From contig JANWYL010000084.1 of NCBI GenBank assembly GCA_025056955.1, positions 1 to 11,687 on the forward strand: DNA of 11,687 nt, read 5' to 3'. Within the stretch, counting starts at the first letter, position 1. Every line of letters begins with the position of its first letter. A program made the position numbers and the translations under genes. The notes beneath the pieces are model-generated. The model ran no database searches. It was not told where the DNA came from and saw nothing but the letters and a program-made list of their open reading frames with translations. This document shows positions 1 to 7,920 of this stretch, in pieces. Origin of the DNA: Sandaracinaceae bacterium (lineage in GTDB: Bacteria; Myxococcota_A; Polyangia; Polyangiales; Sandaracinaceae).

Positions 1-2
1 AG

Positions 3-3000
3 CTCTGCTGGGAAGCGCTCGAACGGGCAGGGCATGACCCGGGTCGTTTTCCAGGACCGATTGGCGTTTGGGCTGGCTGTGGGATGGGGAGTTACTTTTA
101 TTTTCACCTTTGCCGCAATTCCGAGCTTTTGCGCTCGGTGGGGATGTTTCTTTTGCGGCACACAGGAAATGACAAAGATTTCCTCCCCACCAGGGTGAGT
201 TATCTCCTCAACCTGCGTGGCCCATCGATAGGGGTGCAAACAGCCTGTTCGACTTCCCTTGTGGCCGTGCATCTTGCGTGTCAGTCGCTCCTTTCTCGGG
301 AGGTGGACATGGCCCTTGCAGGGGGGATTACGATCGAGCTTCCCCACCGCCGTGGCTATCTCTACCAGGAAGGTGAGATCCTTTCACCAGACGGTCATTG
401 CCATGCCTTTGATCACCGCGCCCAGGGAACCGTATTTGGGAGCGGAGGGGGCGTGGTCGTGCTTCGGCGCCTTGAGGATGCCCTGGAAGACGGGGATCCG
501 ATTCACGCAGTCATCCGCGGCTCTGCTGTCAATAACGACGGCTCAAGCAAGGTGAACTACCTCGCTCCAAGCGTTGAGGGCCAAGCGCAGTGCATGGTTG
601 AAGCATACGCTGTCGCTGATGTTTCCCCCGACACAATTGAATACATCGAGGCCCATGGCACAGGGACTTATCTCGGCGATCCGATTGAAGTTGCAGCCCT
701 CACGCAGGCGTTTCGCAAGTGGACCCAACGAAAGGGGTTCTGCTGGATCGGCTCTGTGAAAACGAATATCGGGCACCTCGACACAGCAGCTGGGGTGGCA
801 AGCCTGATCAAGGCCACGCTCGCTTTGCAAAAAGAAGCAATCCCTCCAAGCCTCGGTTTTGAACGTCCAAATCCAACCATCGATTTCGAATCAAGCCCAT
901 TCCGGGTGGCCGATCGGTTGATCCCCTGGCCAAGGCGTTCAAGCCCAAGGCGCGCGGCAGTCAATTCGTTGGGTGTCGGTGGCACAAATGCGCACGTGGT
1001 TCTCGAAGAAGCACCTCTTCAAAAGCCCAGTGATCCGAGCCGCCGGCGTTATCACCTTCTCGTTTTAAGCGGTCGTTCAATGGCTGCGCTCCAAGGAAAT
1101 ACGCAACGCCTGGCTGAGCACCTCGGCAAGCACCCTGAGCAGCCCGTCGCAGACATTGCCCATACGCTGTATGTGGGTCGAAAACCCCTTGAAAAGCGCC
1201 GAATTGTTGTCTGCCAAAGCCACGAGGAAGGCGCCCGCTTGCTTGTCGAAAACGACCCCCGCCGCGTCTTTACGCACACCGCCCTCGAGAGGCCGGAACT
1301 CGCAATGCTCTTTCCAGGAGGAGGGGTCCAGCATGTGGGAATGGGGCGAGGCCTTTATGAAGAAGATGCGCTTTTCCGCGAAGTCATGGATCGAGGTTTC
1401 GCCCTTCTCAAAGAGCGTCATGGGATTGATCTGCGTCCTGTGATGTTTGGGCAAACCCAAGATGCCGCCTCTGCGCTCGAAAGGATGTCGATGCAGCTTC
1501 CGGCGATTTTTCTTGTTGAAATTGCGCTTTTTGAGCTTTGGAAAAGCTGGGGGGTGAGGCCACAAGCCCTTTTGGGCCATAGCCTCGGTGAAAACGCAGC
1601 TGCATGCGTTGGAGGGGTTTTCTCCTTTGAAGATGCCTTGGGCCTTGTGGTGCTAAGGGGCCGCCTCTTTGAGCGCCTCCCCCAAGGGGGCATGCTGAGC
1701 GTTTCCCTCTCCAATGCCGAAGTCGCAGAGCGCCTGAAGAATCACCCCGAGCTTGATATCGCTGTCCTCAATGTTCCTCAAGTCACTGTGGTTTCAGGGC
1801 CAACGGAAGCCATTCAGGCCTTCGCCCATGCCTTGGATCTTGACGGGATCGAGCACCGCCGCCTGCCCATTCCCGTGGCCGCTCACTCCCGTGCCCTCGA
1901 TGCGGTGCTTGGCGAATTCGAGCGATACCTTCGATCGATCCGACTGAACCCCCCCGAGATTCCGATCTTGTCAAACTTGACTGGGAAGTGGCTGAGCGAA
2001 GCAGAGGCGAAAGATCCGGCTTATTGGGTTGCGCATTTGCGGCAAACCGTGCGCTTTTCCGATAATTTGGCCCTCCTTCTTTCTGAGCCTGGGCGGGTCC
2101 TCCTCGAATGTGGGCCGGGGCGAACCCTCAGCTCGCTTGCAAAGCAGCACCCGCAAGCCACACCAAATCTTCCAGCCATTCCTTCAATGCGCCACAAAGA
2201 AGAGGAAATCGACGACGAGTGCCAGTTTTTAACAGCGCTTGGACGGCTTTGGGCCAGTGGCGTTCCAATTGACTGGAGTCGAATGTATCCTGGCGAGCGC
2301 CGCTTGCGGGTCGAGCTGCCGACCTATGCCTTCCAACACAAGCGCTATTTCATCGAGGCATCGGCCGAGTTGCCGGCTGCCACGCCAAGCGAAGAGCTCC
2401 TTAAAAGAAGCGATATTCGGGACTGGGGCCATCGGCCTGTCTGGCTTCCAAGCGGTCCTCCTCGTCGGGCACAGGTCTCTTCGCAAGAAAGAAGTTGGCT
2501 CTTTTTTGCAGATCGGGCAGGGCTTGCCGATCGGCTTGCGCGTCTTCTTAGAGACAGGGAAGAGCGTGTATTTTTGGTGCGTGAGGGGGATGCTTATGGA
2601 CGAAGGGGAGATGAATTCGTTTTGGCTCCAGAAAGGGGGCAAGAAGGCTATCGCGCACTGCTTCGGGATCTGGTCCGAAGCGGGATGAGCCCACGCGCGA
2701 TTGCGCATTTTTGGCTGCTCACCCCCGACGAATCCCACCGCCCTGGCTCTTCTTTTTTCCATCATGTGCAGGAGCGTGGTTTCTATAGCCTTTTCTTTTT
2801 GACCCAAGCCCTCATCGAAGAGGGATTGCCATTTCCAGAGCGTTTGATCGCCATAAGCAATGGTGCCCTTGCGGTCGATGGTTCTGGAATCGATCGCCCA
2901 GATGAGCCCCTGCCTTATCCTGAAAAGGCAACGATTTTGGGGCCAATCCGCGTGATTCCTCATGAGCTTCCCCCAATCAAAGCCCAGCTCATCGATGTGG

Positions 3001-6000
3001 AGCTTCCAATCGCTCTGACCAACGGTTCTTTTTGGAATGGCTCTCTTTTCCAAGGGAAATCCAACTCGAGCAAGGGGCGAATCGATGAAAAGGGGCTTGA
3101 GCGGCTTGCCATTCAACTTTTGCATGAGTTTCAGGGCGAGGCCCAAAACGGAGTCATCGCGCTCCGCTCAGACGGCCGCTTCGTGCTCTCGTATGAGCCA
3201 CTGCTCCTTGAGCCAAGCCCCACTTTGCTTGAGGCGATTCCAGAAGGCGCTCCCGTGCTCATCACAGGAGGCCTTGGAGGTCTTGGCCTCACTTTTGCGC
3301 GGGCCCTTGCCCAAAAAAGACGCACTCCCCTTGTCCTGGTCGGTCGGAGCGAGCTTCCAGAACGCAAGGAGTGGGAAGCCTATATCCGGCGCCACGGCCG
3401 GGACGATCGGGTGAGCCAACGGATTGCAGCCCTCCTTGAGATCGAAGCGATGGGAGTGCCTTTTTTGGTCGAACCGGCCGATATCACTGTCGAAGCGGAA
3501 GTCGAAGAAGTGCTCCGCACAGCGCGGGCCCGCTTTGGTCGAATCGAAGCGGTGATTCACGCAGCTGGTGTGATCCGCGATGCCCTGATTCCCACCAAAA
3601 CCCAAGCCGATTGCGAAGAGGTCTTTGCCCCAAAGATCCAAGGGACCCTCGTCCTTGAGCGGGCCCTTGAGAGCGATCCACCAGCGCTGATGGTCCTTTT
3701 TTCATCAAACTCAGCGATTGTTGGGCCTCCCGGCCAAATTGACTATGCCGCAGCCAATGCCTTTGTCGACGCCTTTGCGATTTCTCGAAGCCGTGGCCCC
3801 TTCGCCTCAAAGCGCACCCGTTACCTTTCAATTGCTTGGGGCATTTTCAGCGATGTGGGGATGGCCCATGAAGCCATCCGAAGCCGGGTTGAGGGAAGCG
3901 GCTGGAGGGGAATTGGGCCCACCGAGTACGCGCTTTTCGAAGAGCGGGAGCGACACTCGGATGGAAGGCTTGGGCTTCGAGGCCGTCTGAACCCTCAAAA
4001 AGACTGGCTGCTCGATGAACACCGCACCGCATCTGGTCATGCCCTCGTCCCTGGCACAGGTTTTCTTGAGCTTTTCCGCGCTGCCCTTCGGGAAATCGGA
4101 GAGGGGGAAGCATTTGCCTTCGAAGAAGCCTTTTTCATCCGGCCTCTGGCCGTTCGCGACGACGAAGAGCGCCCCTTCCGCGTGCAGCTCAAAGCCACCG
4201 AGTTCGGCTATGCAGCCGAGATTCGTTCCCGGGTCGAAAGGGATGGGAGGGTAGGATGGGATCTTCACGCCCAAGCGAATTTGCTCCTGGTTCCCATGAC
4301 TCCTCCGTCAAAAATCGATTTGGCCTCCATCGAAAAGCGCTGCACCACAAAGCTTGAGTCAGATGAGAAGGGCTTGATTTCACCGCAAGAAAAGCACATG
4401 CGTTTTGGGCCGCGCTGGCGCGTGCTTCGCGAAATCCGCTGGGGAGAAGGTGAGGCCCTTGCCACCCTTTCAATTGATCCCCGCTTTGAAAGCGAGCTTG
4501 CGCTTTTTCACTTCCACCCATCGCTTTTGGATTTGGCGACAGGCTATGCCATGGAGCTGATTCGAGGCTATGACGCCTCTCATCTCTGGGTGCCGGTGAG
4601 CCACGAGCGCATCCGCGTCTTTCGGCCTCTTCTGCCTCTCGTCAGAAGTTGGGTGCGCGTGCGTGGTCAGCCGACCCAAAGCGACGGCTTTGCTGAGTTC
4701 GACATCACCATCACCTCGCCTTCGGGTGAAGTGCTCATCGAGGTCGAAGGCTTTTCAATTCGCAAGCTCGAGGGGAATTTTGAGCTTGGCATTTCTTCTG
4801 CAAATGCCAGCGACATGGAGGTTGAACCGCCTCCAGTGCGTGAGCTATCGCCAGAAGAAGAGCGCCTCGCCCAAGACCTGAGCCAGGGCATTCTCTCAAG
4901 CGAAGCTCCAGACGCCCTCTCCCGGGCCCTTTCCCAGCGCATATCAGCCCATCTCGTTGTGAGCTCACTGGATTTATCAGCGCTCATTGCCCGGGCTGAG
5001 CGCGAGGCGAAATCGGCCAAGGCCGAAAAGGGATCGACCACATTTGCCAGGCCTCATCTTGAAACTCCATACGTGGCACCTCGTGATGAAATCGAGCGCA
5101 CCCTTGTGCATCTTTTTGAAGAGCTCCTCGGTGTGGATCAGGTTGGAATCGACGATTCTTTCTTCGACTTGGGCGGTCATTCCCTGATTGCCGTCCGTCT
5201 TTTTGCAGCAATCAAAAAGAGCTACCGCGTTGAATTTCCGATTTCGATTCTCTTTGAAGCGCCGACGGTTGCGCGGATTGCCGAACGCATCCGTGAGCGC
5301 ATGGGTTCGGCCCAAGGAACAGGCGAAAGCCCGGGCAGTGAAAGCCGCCAACGCTTCCGCCACCTCGTCGCCATGCATCCTGGCGCCGAGCAGCGCTTTG
5401 AGCGGAATTCCTCTGCTCGGCCCTTTTTCCTTGTTGCTGGAATGTTTGGCAACGTCCTGAACCTCCGCCACCTCGCCGCTTTGGTTGGGCGTGAAAGGCC
5501 CTTCTATGGTCTCCAGGCCCGCGGTCTTTATGGCAACGAAGCCCCTCATGAGTCTTTTGAAGAAATGGCCCGTGCTTACCTCGAAGAAATCCGCGTCGTT
5601 CAGCCCCATGGCCCATATCTGCTTGGAGGATTTTCAGGCGGAGGCATCGCTGCCTTTGAGATGGCTCAAATGCTTCGCGCCCAAGGAGAGCGCGTGGCGC
5701 TTCTCGTCTTCTTGGACACGCCTGTTCCGCACCGCCCGCCCCTTACCCCCAAGGATCGTCTTCGGATCCAACTCGCTGAGCTTCGTGCCAAAGGCCCCGC
5801 TTACATCGGAGAGTGGGCGCAAAAGCGCATCCAGTGGGAGCTCGAGCGGCTCAACAAACACAAAAAGCCCAATCCCGAGCTTTCGCCGGTTGAATTCCAT
5901 AACGAGCGGATGGAGGCTGCCTTCCGCAAGGCGCTTGCGCGCTATGTCCTTCGGCCCTACGACGGAGAAGTTGTACTTTTCCGGCCGCGCCCCATGCCGC

Positions 6001-6233
6001 ATTGGACCTTTAAAGATGGCACAATGATCGACAAAGACCGCCACTACATCCTCCCAGACAACGGTTGGACACCATGGGTGAAGCGCCTTGAAATTCAAGA
6101 AGTTCCAGGGGACCACGACTCGATGGTGCTCGAGCCCCACGTGAGGGTCCTTGCCAAGCGTCTTAAGCGCGCAATTGAAGCTGCCGAAGCCCGCTATTTC
6201 AAACCATTGCCCTACGCAGAAGCAGCTGAGTAG
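3..6233 (+). CDS. Type I modular polyketide synthase, terminal module KS-AT-KR-DH-ACP-TE (5' partial)
   Basis: The enzyme extends, reduces, dehydrates and releases a polyketide chain. The frame is open to the left edge (KS residues are readable from base 3), so the true start is upstream. Residues below count from the Met codon at base 84, which is internal to the KS. KS: Cys55 in TACSTSL, His191 in HGTGT and His231 in NIGHL give a complete triad. AT: about 403-690, FPGGG start, Ser500 in GHSLG, and VAAHS around His601, which resembles malonyl- more than methylmalonyl-type motifs. KR: structural half from about 780, NADPH loop GGLGGLG at 1062-1068, Lys1184, Ser1208, Tyr1221, Asn1225. DH: about 1275-1570, His1313 and Asp1483. 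A KR-tail-like stretch lies at about 1588-1640. ACP: phosphopantetheine Ser1700 in LGGHSL. TE: about 1779-2035, Ser1851 in GFSGG, probable Asp1878, His2011. All catalytic residues are present and the frame is unbroken. The KR-before-DH order is unusual. The product cannot be predicted. Confidence 0.96.
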   Translation, partial: LCWEALERAGHDPGRFPGPIGVWAGCGMGSYFYFHLCRNSELLRSVGMFLLRHTGNDKDFLPTRVSYLLNLRGPSIGVQTACSTSLVAVHLACQSLLSREVDMALAGGITIELPHRRGYLYQEGEILSPDGHCHAFDHRAQGTVFGSGGGVVVLRRLEDALEDGDPIHAVIRGSAVNNDGSSKVNYLAPSVEGQAQCMVEAYAVADVSPDTIEYIEAHGTGTYLGDPIEVAALTQAFRKWTQRKGFCWIGSVKTNIGHLDTAAGVASLIKATLALQKEAIPPSLGFERPNPTIDFESSPFRVADRLIPWPRRSSPRRAAVNSLGVGGTNAHVVLEEAPLQKPSDPSRRRYHLLVLSGRSMAALQGNTQRLAEHLGKHPEQPVADIAHTLYVGRKPLEKRRIVVCQSHEEGARLLVENDPRRVFTHTALERPELAMLFPGGGVQHVGMGRGLYEEDALFREVMDRGFALLKERHGIDLRPVMFGQTQDAASALERMSMQLPAIFLVEIALFELWKSWGVRPQALLGHSLGENAAACVGGVFSFEDALGLVVLRGRLFERLPQGGMLSVSLSNAEVAERLKNHPELDIAVLNVPQVTVVSGPTEAIQAFAHALDLDGIEHRRLPIPVAAHSRALDAVLGEFERYLRSIRLNPPEIPILSNLTGKWLSEAEAKDPAYWVAHLRQTVRFSDNLALLLSEPGRVLLECGPGRTLSSLAKQHPQATPNLPAIPSMRHKEEEIDDECQFLTALGRLWASGVPIDWSRMYPGERRLRVELPTYAFQHKRYFIEASAELPAATPSEELLKRSDIRDWGHRPVWLPSGPPRRAQVSSQERSWLFFADRAGLADRLARLLRDREERVFLVREGDAYGRRGDEFVLAPERGQEGYRALLRDLVRSGMSPRAIAHFWLLTPDESHRPGSSFFHHVQERGFYSLFFLTQALIEEGLPFPERLIAISNGALAVDGSGIDRPDEPLPYPEKATILGPIRVIPHELPPIKAQLIDVELPIALTNGSFWNGSLFQGKSNSSKGRIDEKGLERLAIQLLHEFQGEAQNGVIALRSDGRFVLSYEPLLLEPSPTLLEAIPEGAPVLITGGLGGLGLTFARALAQKRRTPLVLVGRSELPERKEWEAYIRRHGRDDRVSQRIAALLEIEAMGVPFLVEPADITVEAEVEEVLRTARARFGRIEAVIHAAGVIRDALIPTKTQADCEEVFAPKIQGTLVLERALESDPPALMVLFSSNSAIVGPPGQIDYAAANAFVDAFAISRSRGPFASKRTRYLSIAWGIFSDVGMAHEAIRSRVEGSGWRGIGPTEYALFEERERHSDGRLGLRGRLNPQKDWLLDEHRTASGHALVPGTGFLELFRAALREIGEGEAFAFEEAFFIRPLAVRDDEERPFRVQLKATEFGYAAEIRSRVERDGRVGWDLHAQANLLLVPMTPPSKIDLASIEKRCTTKLESDEKGLISPQEKHMRFGPRWRVLREIRWGEGEALATLSIDPRFESELALFHFHPSLLDLATGYAMELIRGYDASHLWVPVSHERIRVFRPLLPLVRSWVRVRGQPTQSDGFAEFDITITSPSGEVLIEVEGFSIRKLEGNFELGISSANASDMEVEPPPVRELSPEEERLAQDLSQGILSSEAPDALSRALSQRISAHLVVSSLDLSALIARAEREAKSAKAEKGSTTFARPHLETPYVAPRDEIERTLVHLFEELLGVDQVGIDDSFFDLGGHSLIAVRLFAAIKKSYRVEFPISILFEAPTVARIAERIRERMGSAQGTGESPGSESRQRFRHLVAMHPGAEQRFERNSSARPFFLVAGMFGNVLNLRHLAALVGRERPFYGLQARGLYGNEAPHESFEEMARAYLEEIRVVQPHGPYLLGGFSGGGIAAFEMAQMLRAQGERVALLVFLDTPVPHRPPLTPKDRLRIQLAELRAKGPAYIGEWAQKRIQWELERLNKHKKPNPELSPVEFHNERMEAAFRKALARYVLRPYDGEVVLFRPRPMPHWTFKDGTMIDKDRHYILPDNGWTPWVKRLEIQEVPGDHDSMVLEPHVRVLAKRLKRAIEAAEARYFKPLPYAEAAE

Positions 6234-6255
6234 CCTAAAGCGGCGATGGGGAAGC

Positions 6256-6269
6256 ACCTCAGTTGAGGT
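6256..6269. repeat. 14-base palindrome in the PKS/apaG convergent junction
   Basis: Arms ACCTCA and TGAGGT are perfect reverse complements around a central GT. The element covers the apaG stop codon and lies just past the PKS stop. The two genes converge with only 25 bases between their stop codons (6234-6258), so the palindrome is placed where a bidirectional terminator would be expected. It has no T-tract on either strand, so an intrinsic terminator is not supported. It may be chance. Confidence 0.35.
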
Positions 6270-6672
6270 TGATTGGGATTTCGAGCGCAAAGGGTGCGAT
6301 TTCGACCTCAAAGGGCGTGCCATCATCTCGCACCATGTGATAGCGGCCACGCATGACCCCGCGAGGGGTTTCAAGGACGCAAGCGCTTGTGTATTCGAAA
6401 AACTCCCCTGGCTCAATCCGCGGTTGTTCACCCACCACCCCTTGGCCCTTTACCTCTTCGACGCGTTCATTGGCATCGGTGATGATCCAGTGCCTCGAAA
6501 TCAAGCGAGCCGCTTGGTTTGATTCATTTGCAATCCGGATCGTATAGGCCCAAGTGTAGCGCCTTTCCCGAGGAGAGGAGTGCTCGGGCAGGTAACGACT
6601 CGCCGCTGAAACACGGATGCCTTCTGTCAATGCAACCGAAACAGTGGCTGGCCAGCGCATCAGTGCACTCAT
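6259..6672 (-). CDS. apaG: ApaG-domain protein
   Basis: ApaG is a small beta-sandwich (fibronectin III-like) protein. Its older label of Co2+/Mg2+ efflux protein comes from Salmonella corD genetics, and its biochemical role is still unclear. The 137-residue product matches the family along its whole length: RYLPEHS near 26-32, YTWAYTIRI near 39-47, SRHWIITDAN at 59-68, the glycine loop GQGVVGEQP at 76-84, PGEFFEYTSACVLETP at 88-103, and MRGRYHMV at 107-114. The length is close to the usual 125-140 residues. I chose the ATG at 6670-6672 because it overlaps the stop codon of the upstream glycosylase gene as ATGA, the usual layout for coupled translation. A TTG at 6703-6705 would add 11 residues and is less likely. 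No separate ribosome binding site is visible, which fits coupling. It is probably the last gene of the tRNA-mpg-apaG transcript. Confidence 0.95.
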   Translation of the reverse strand: MSALMRWPATVSVALTEGIRVSAASRYLPEHSSPRERRYTWAYTIRIANESNQAARLISRHWIITDANERVEEVKGQGVVGEQPRIEPGEFFEYTSACVLETPRGVMRGRYHMVRDDGTPFEVEIAPFALEIPINLN

Positions 6673-7310
6673 CGCACTTTGTTTGGTGGCGTCAAGGGCA
6701 AGCAAATCCGCCGAAGGGGACGAAGGGCATGCCGATGGGTCACAGCCTGGGAAGAAGCATCGGCAAAGCGATAGGGCGCCTCGCGGTCAAAGGGGCTTGC
6801 GTAGTCGATCCCCACACGAGGGCCAACCAAGATCTCTTTTGCGGGCTCTCCGCTCCGAAGCTCAAGCCCTCCAGGCAAGTAGAGAGGATGCCCCGAAAAA
6901 GAGGGATCGAGCCCCAGGGCCTGTGCCACTTTGCCCGGTCCCGCCAGCCAGTCCTTCCCCCTTCTTTTGCCCCGCCGCTTTTCAATCGTTTGAAAGCCAC
7001 TCAGGGCCTCGCCCGAACGGATGAGCACGGCTGCCCCCTCCCCTTCTGTATCGCTTACCACGTTGAGCATTGGGTGAATGCCGTAACACACATAAACGTA
7101 TGCGTGGCCACCTTTTCCCCACATCGCCTCATTTCGTTTTGTTCTTCCCGCACGGCAGTGGTTGGCACTGTCCTTTGGATGCCTATAGGCCTCGCTTTCT
7201 GTGATCCGAATCGCCACATCTTCCCTCACCAAAACCCTCCCCAAGAGATCCCTTGCCACCACGAGCGCATCGCGTGCGTAAAACTCAGGCGGAAGCAAAT
7301 CGCCCCACAC
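6669..7310 (-). CDS. mpg: 3-methyladenine DNA glycosylase (Mpg/AAG family)
   Basis: This is a base-excision repair enzyme that removes alkylated purines such as 3-methyladenine, and in the family often hypoxanthine, leaving an abasic site; it acts on the chromosome. The 213-residue protein has the family's usual size. Using the human AAG active site as guide, Glu40 in the SEAY motif matches the water-activating Glu, Tyr42 and His51 match the base-stacking and contact residues with identical spacing, and Asn83 in YGIHPMLN matches the conserved Asn. The motifs TKRNEAMWG, AYVYVCYG, GPGKVAQALGL and GPRVGIDYA are also typical. The start used here is GTG at 7308-7310, only 7 bases after the tRNA-Glu gene. 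A TTG four codons in (7296-7298) would also keep the whole conserved part, and neither start has a clear Shine-Dalgarno sequence. The stop overlaps the apaG start by 4 bases. Confidence 0.95.
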   Translation of the reverse strand: MWGDLLPPEFYARDALVVARDLLGRVLVREDVAIRITESEAYRHPKDSANHCRAGRTKRNEAMWGKGGHAYVYVCYGIHPMLNVVSDTEGEGAAVLIRSGEALSGFQTIEKRRGKRRGKDWLAGPGKVAQALGLDPSFSGHPLYLPGGLELRSGEPAKEILVGPRVGIDYASPFDREAPYRFADASSQAVTHRHALRPLRRICLPLTPPNKVR

Positions 7311-7317
7311 GGCAAAA

Positions 7318-7389
7318 TGACCCCACGGGGACTCGAACCCCGGTTACCGGCGTGAGAGGCCGATGTCCTAACCACTAGACGATGGGGCC
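7318..7389 (-). tRNA. tRNA-Glu (CUC)
   Basis: The minus strand folds into a full cloverleaf. The acceptor stem is GGCCCCA/TGGGGTC with one G-T pair. The D arm is closed by GTC/GAC. The anticodon stem TCGGC/GCCGG encloses loop CTCTCAC, giving anticodon CTC. The T arm is CGGGG-TTCGAGT-CCCCG. The discriminator base is A, and CCA is not encoded, so it must be added by nucleotidyltransferase. Body and D-loop resemble bacterial tRNA-Glu. It lies 3 bases downstream of tRNA-Gln and 7 bases upstream of the mpg start. Confidence 0.96.
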
Positions 7390-7392
7390 ATC

Positions 7393-7463
7393 TTCCGGGA
7401 CTAGGATTCGAACCTAGACCAACGGAGCCAGAGTCCGTTGTCCTGCCATTAGACGATCCCGGA
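7393..7463 (-). tRNA. tRNA-Gln (CUG)
   Basis: The cloverleaf on the minus strand has acceptor stem TCCGGGA/TCCCGGA, anticodon stem ACGGA/TCCGT with loop CTCTGGC (anticodon CTG), and the T-loop sequence TTCGAAT. The discriminator is A and no CCA is encoded. It is the first gene of the minus-strand cluster, with tRNA-Glu following after 3 bases. The two are probably cut from one precursor. Confidence 0.96.
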
Positions 7464-7474
7464 AAACGCAAAAA

Positions 7475-7488
7475 CTTGAGTTTTCAAG
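7475..7488. repeat. Short inverted repeat in the tRNA leader
   Basis: CTTGA (7475-7479) and TCAAG (7484-7488) are perfect reverse complements around a 4-base loop. They lie between the predicted transcription start and the 5' end of tRNA-Gln. The element could be a small hairpin that helps 5' processing of the precursor, but a 5-bp stem may be chance. Confidence 0.3.
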
Positions 7489-7499
7489 GCGCGTATTTT

Positions 7500-7528
7500 T
7501 GTTTAGCCCCCTTTGCCCCTTCCGTCAA
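7500..7528 (-). promoter_or_regulatory. Candidate sigma-70-type promoter for the tRNA-Gln/tRNA-Glu (mpg-apaG) unit
   Basis: On the minus strand, TTGACG (7523-7528) matches five of six bases of the -35 consensus. It is followed after exactly 17 bases by TAAACA (7500-7505), a weaker -10 match. Transcription would begin near 7492, giving a leader of about 30 bases before tRNA-Gln. The GC-rich stretch CGCGCC near the predicted start resembles the discriminators of growth-rate-regulated stable RNA promoters. The position is right, but the -10 box is poor. Confidence 0.5.
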
Positions 7529-7920
7529 GTCGATAAGACCCTTGGAAAACAAGTCTTGACCGTTGGCTCATTTTCATGCATCCCCAGCCAACTCCGAGGG
7601 ATTCACGCAAAGCCCCCATCTTGACACCAGGAATCCAACCCCACGCTGAAATTCGCGGTGCAGCAAATAAGCGCCAGTGCCCACAACCACTGCCATCCCT
7701 GGGTTGCGGGCATGGTCAATGGCAACAGAGCTTGTGTTTGCGTGCGAGCGTTGAAGAAGCCAGCTTCCTGTGCCTCGCCTTGGGAGAAGGGCAAGCCCGA
7801 CCATGACATTGGCAGTTCACCATGTTCCAATTCAAAGGTGTTGGAGAGAGCGATGAGTTGAGAACACATCCCCAGGTATTTCCAACATCCGAAGGAGTTA
7901 GAAAACAATTGGCCAGGGTT

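Noticed and set aside
2229..3146. A 305-codon minus-strand open frame opposite the PKS.
   Set aside because: It lies wholly opposite the KR structural region of the PKS, and its product shows no recognisable domain. It is a shadow frame.
5634..6431. A minus-strand frame of about 265 codons overlapping the PKS end and apaG.
   Set aside because: It overlaps the TE coding region and the apaG gene in another frame, both of which are clearly real. No family resemblance was seen.
6519..7355. A 278-codon plus-strand frame opposite mpg and a tRNA gene.
   Set aside because: It is antisense to an obvious DNA glycosylase gene and runs into tRNA-Glu; its product is compositionally odd and has no recognisable domain.
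7475..7505. A hairpin followed by a T-rich stretch on the plus strand, resembling an intrinsic terminator.
   Set aside because: The stem is only 5 bp, the T-run begins several bases later, and no plus-strand gene ends here. The T-rich stretch overlaps the candidate -10 region of the tRNA promoter on the other strand.
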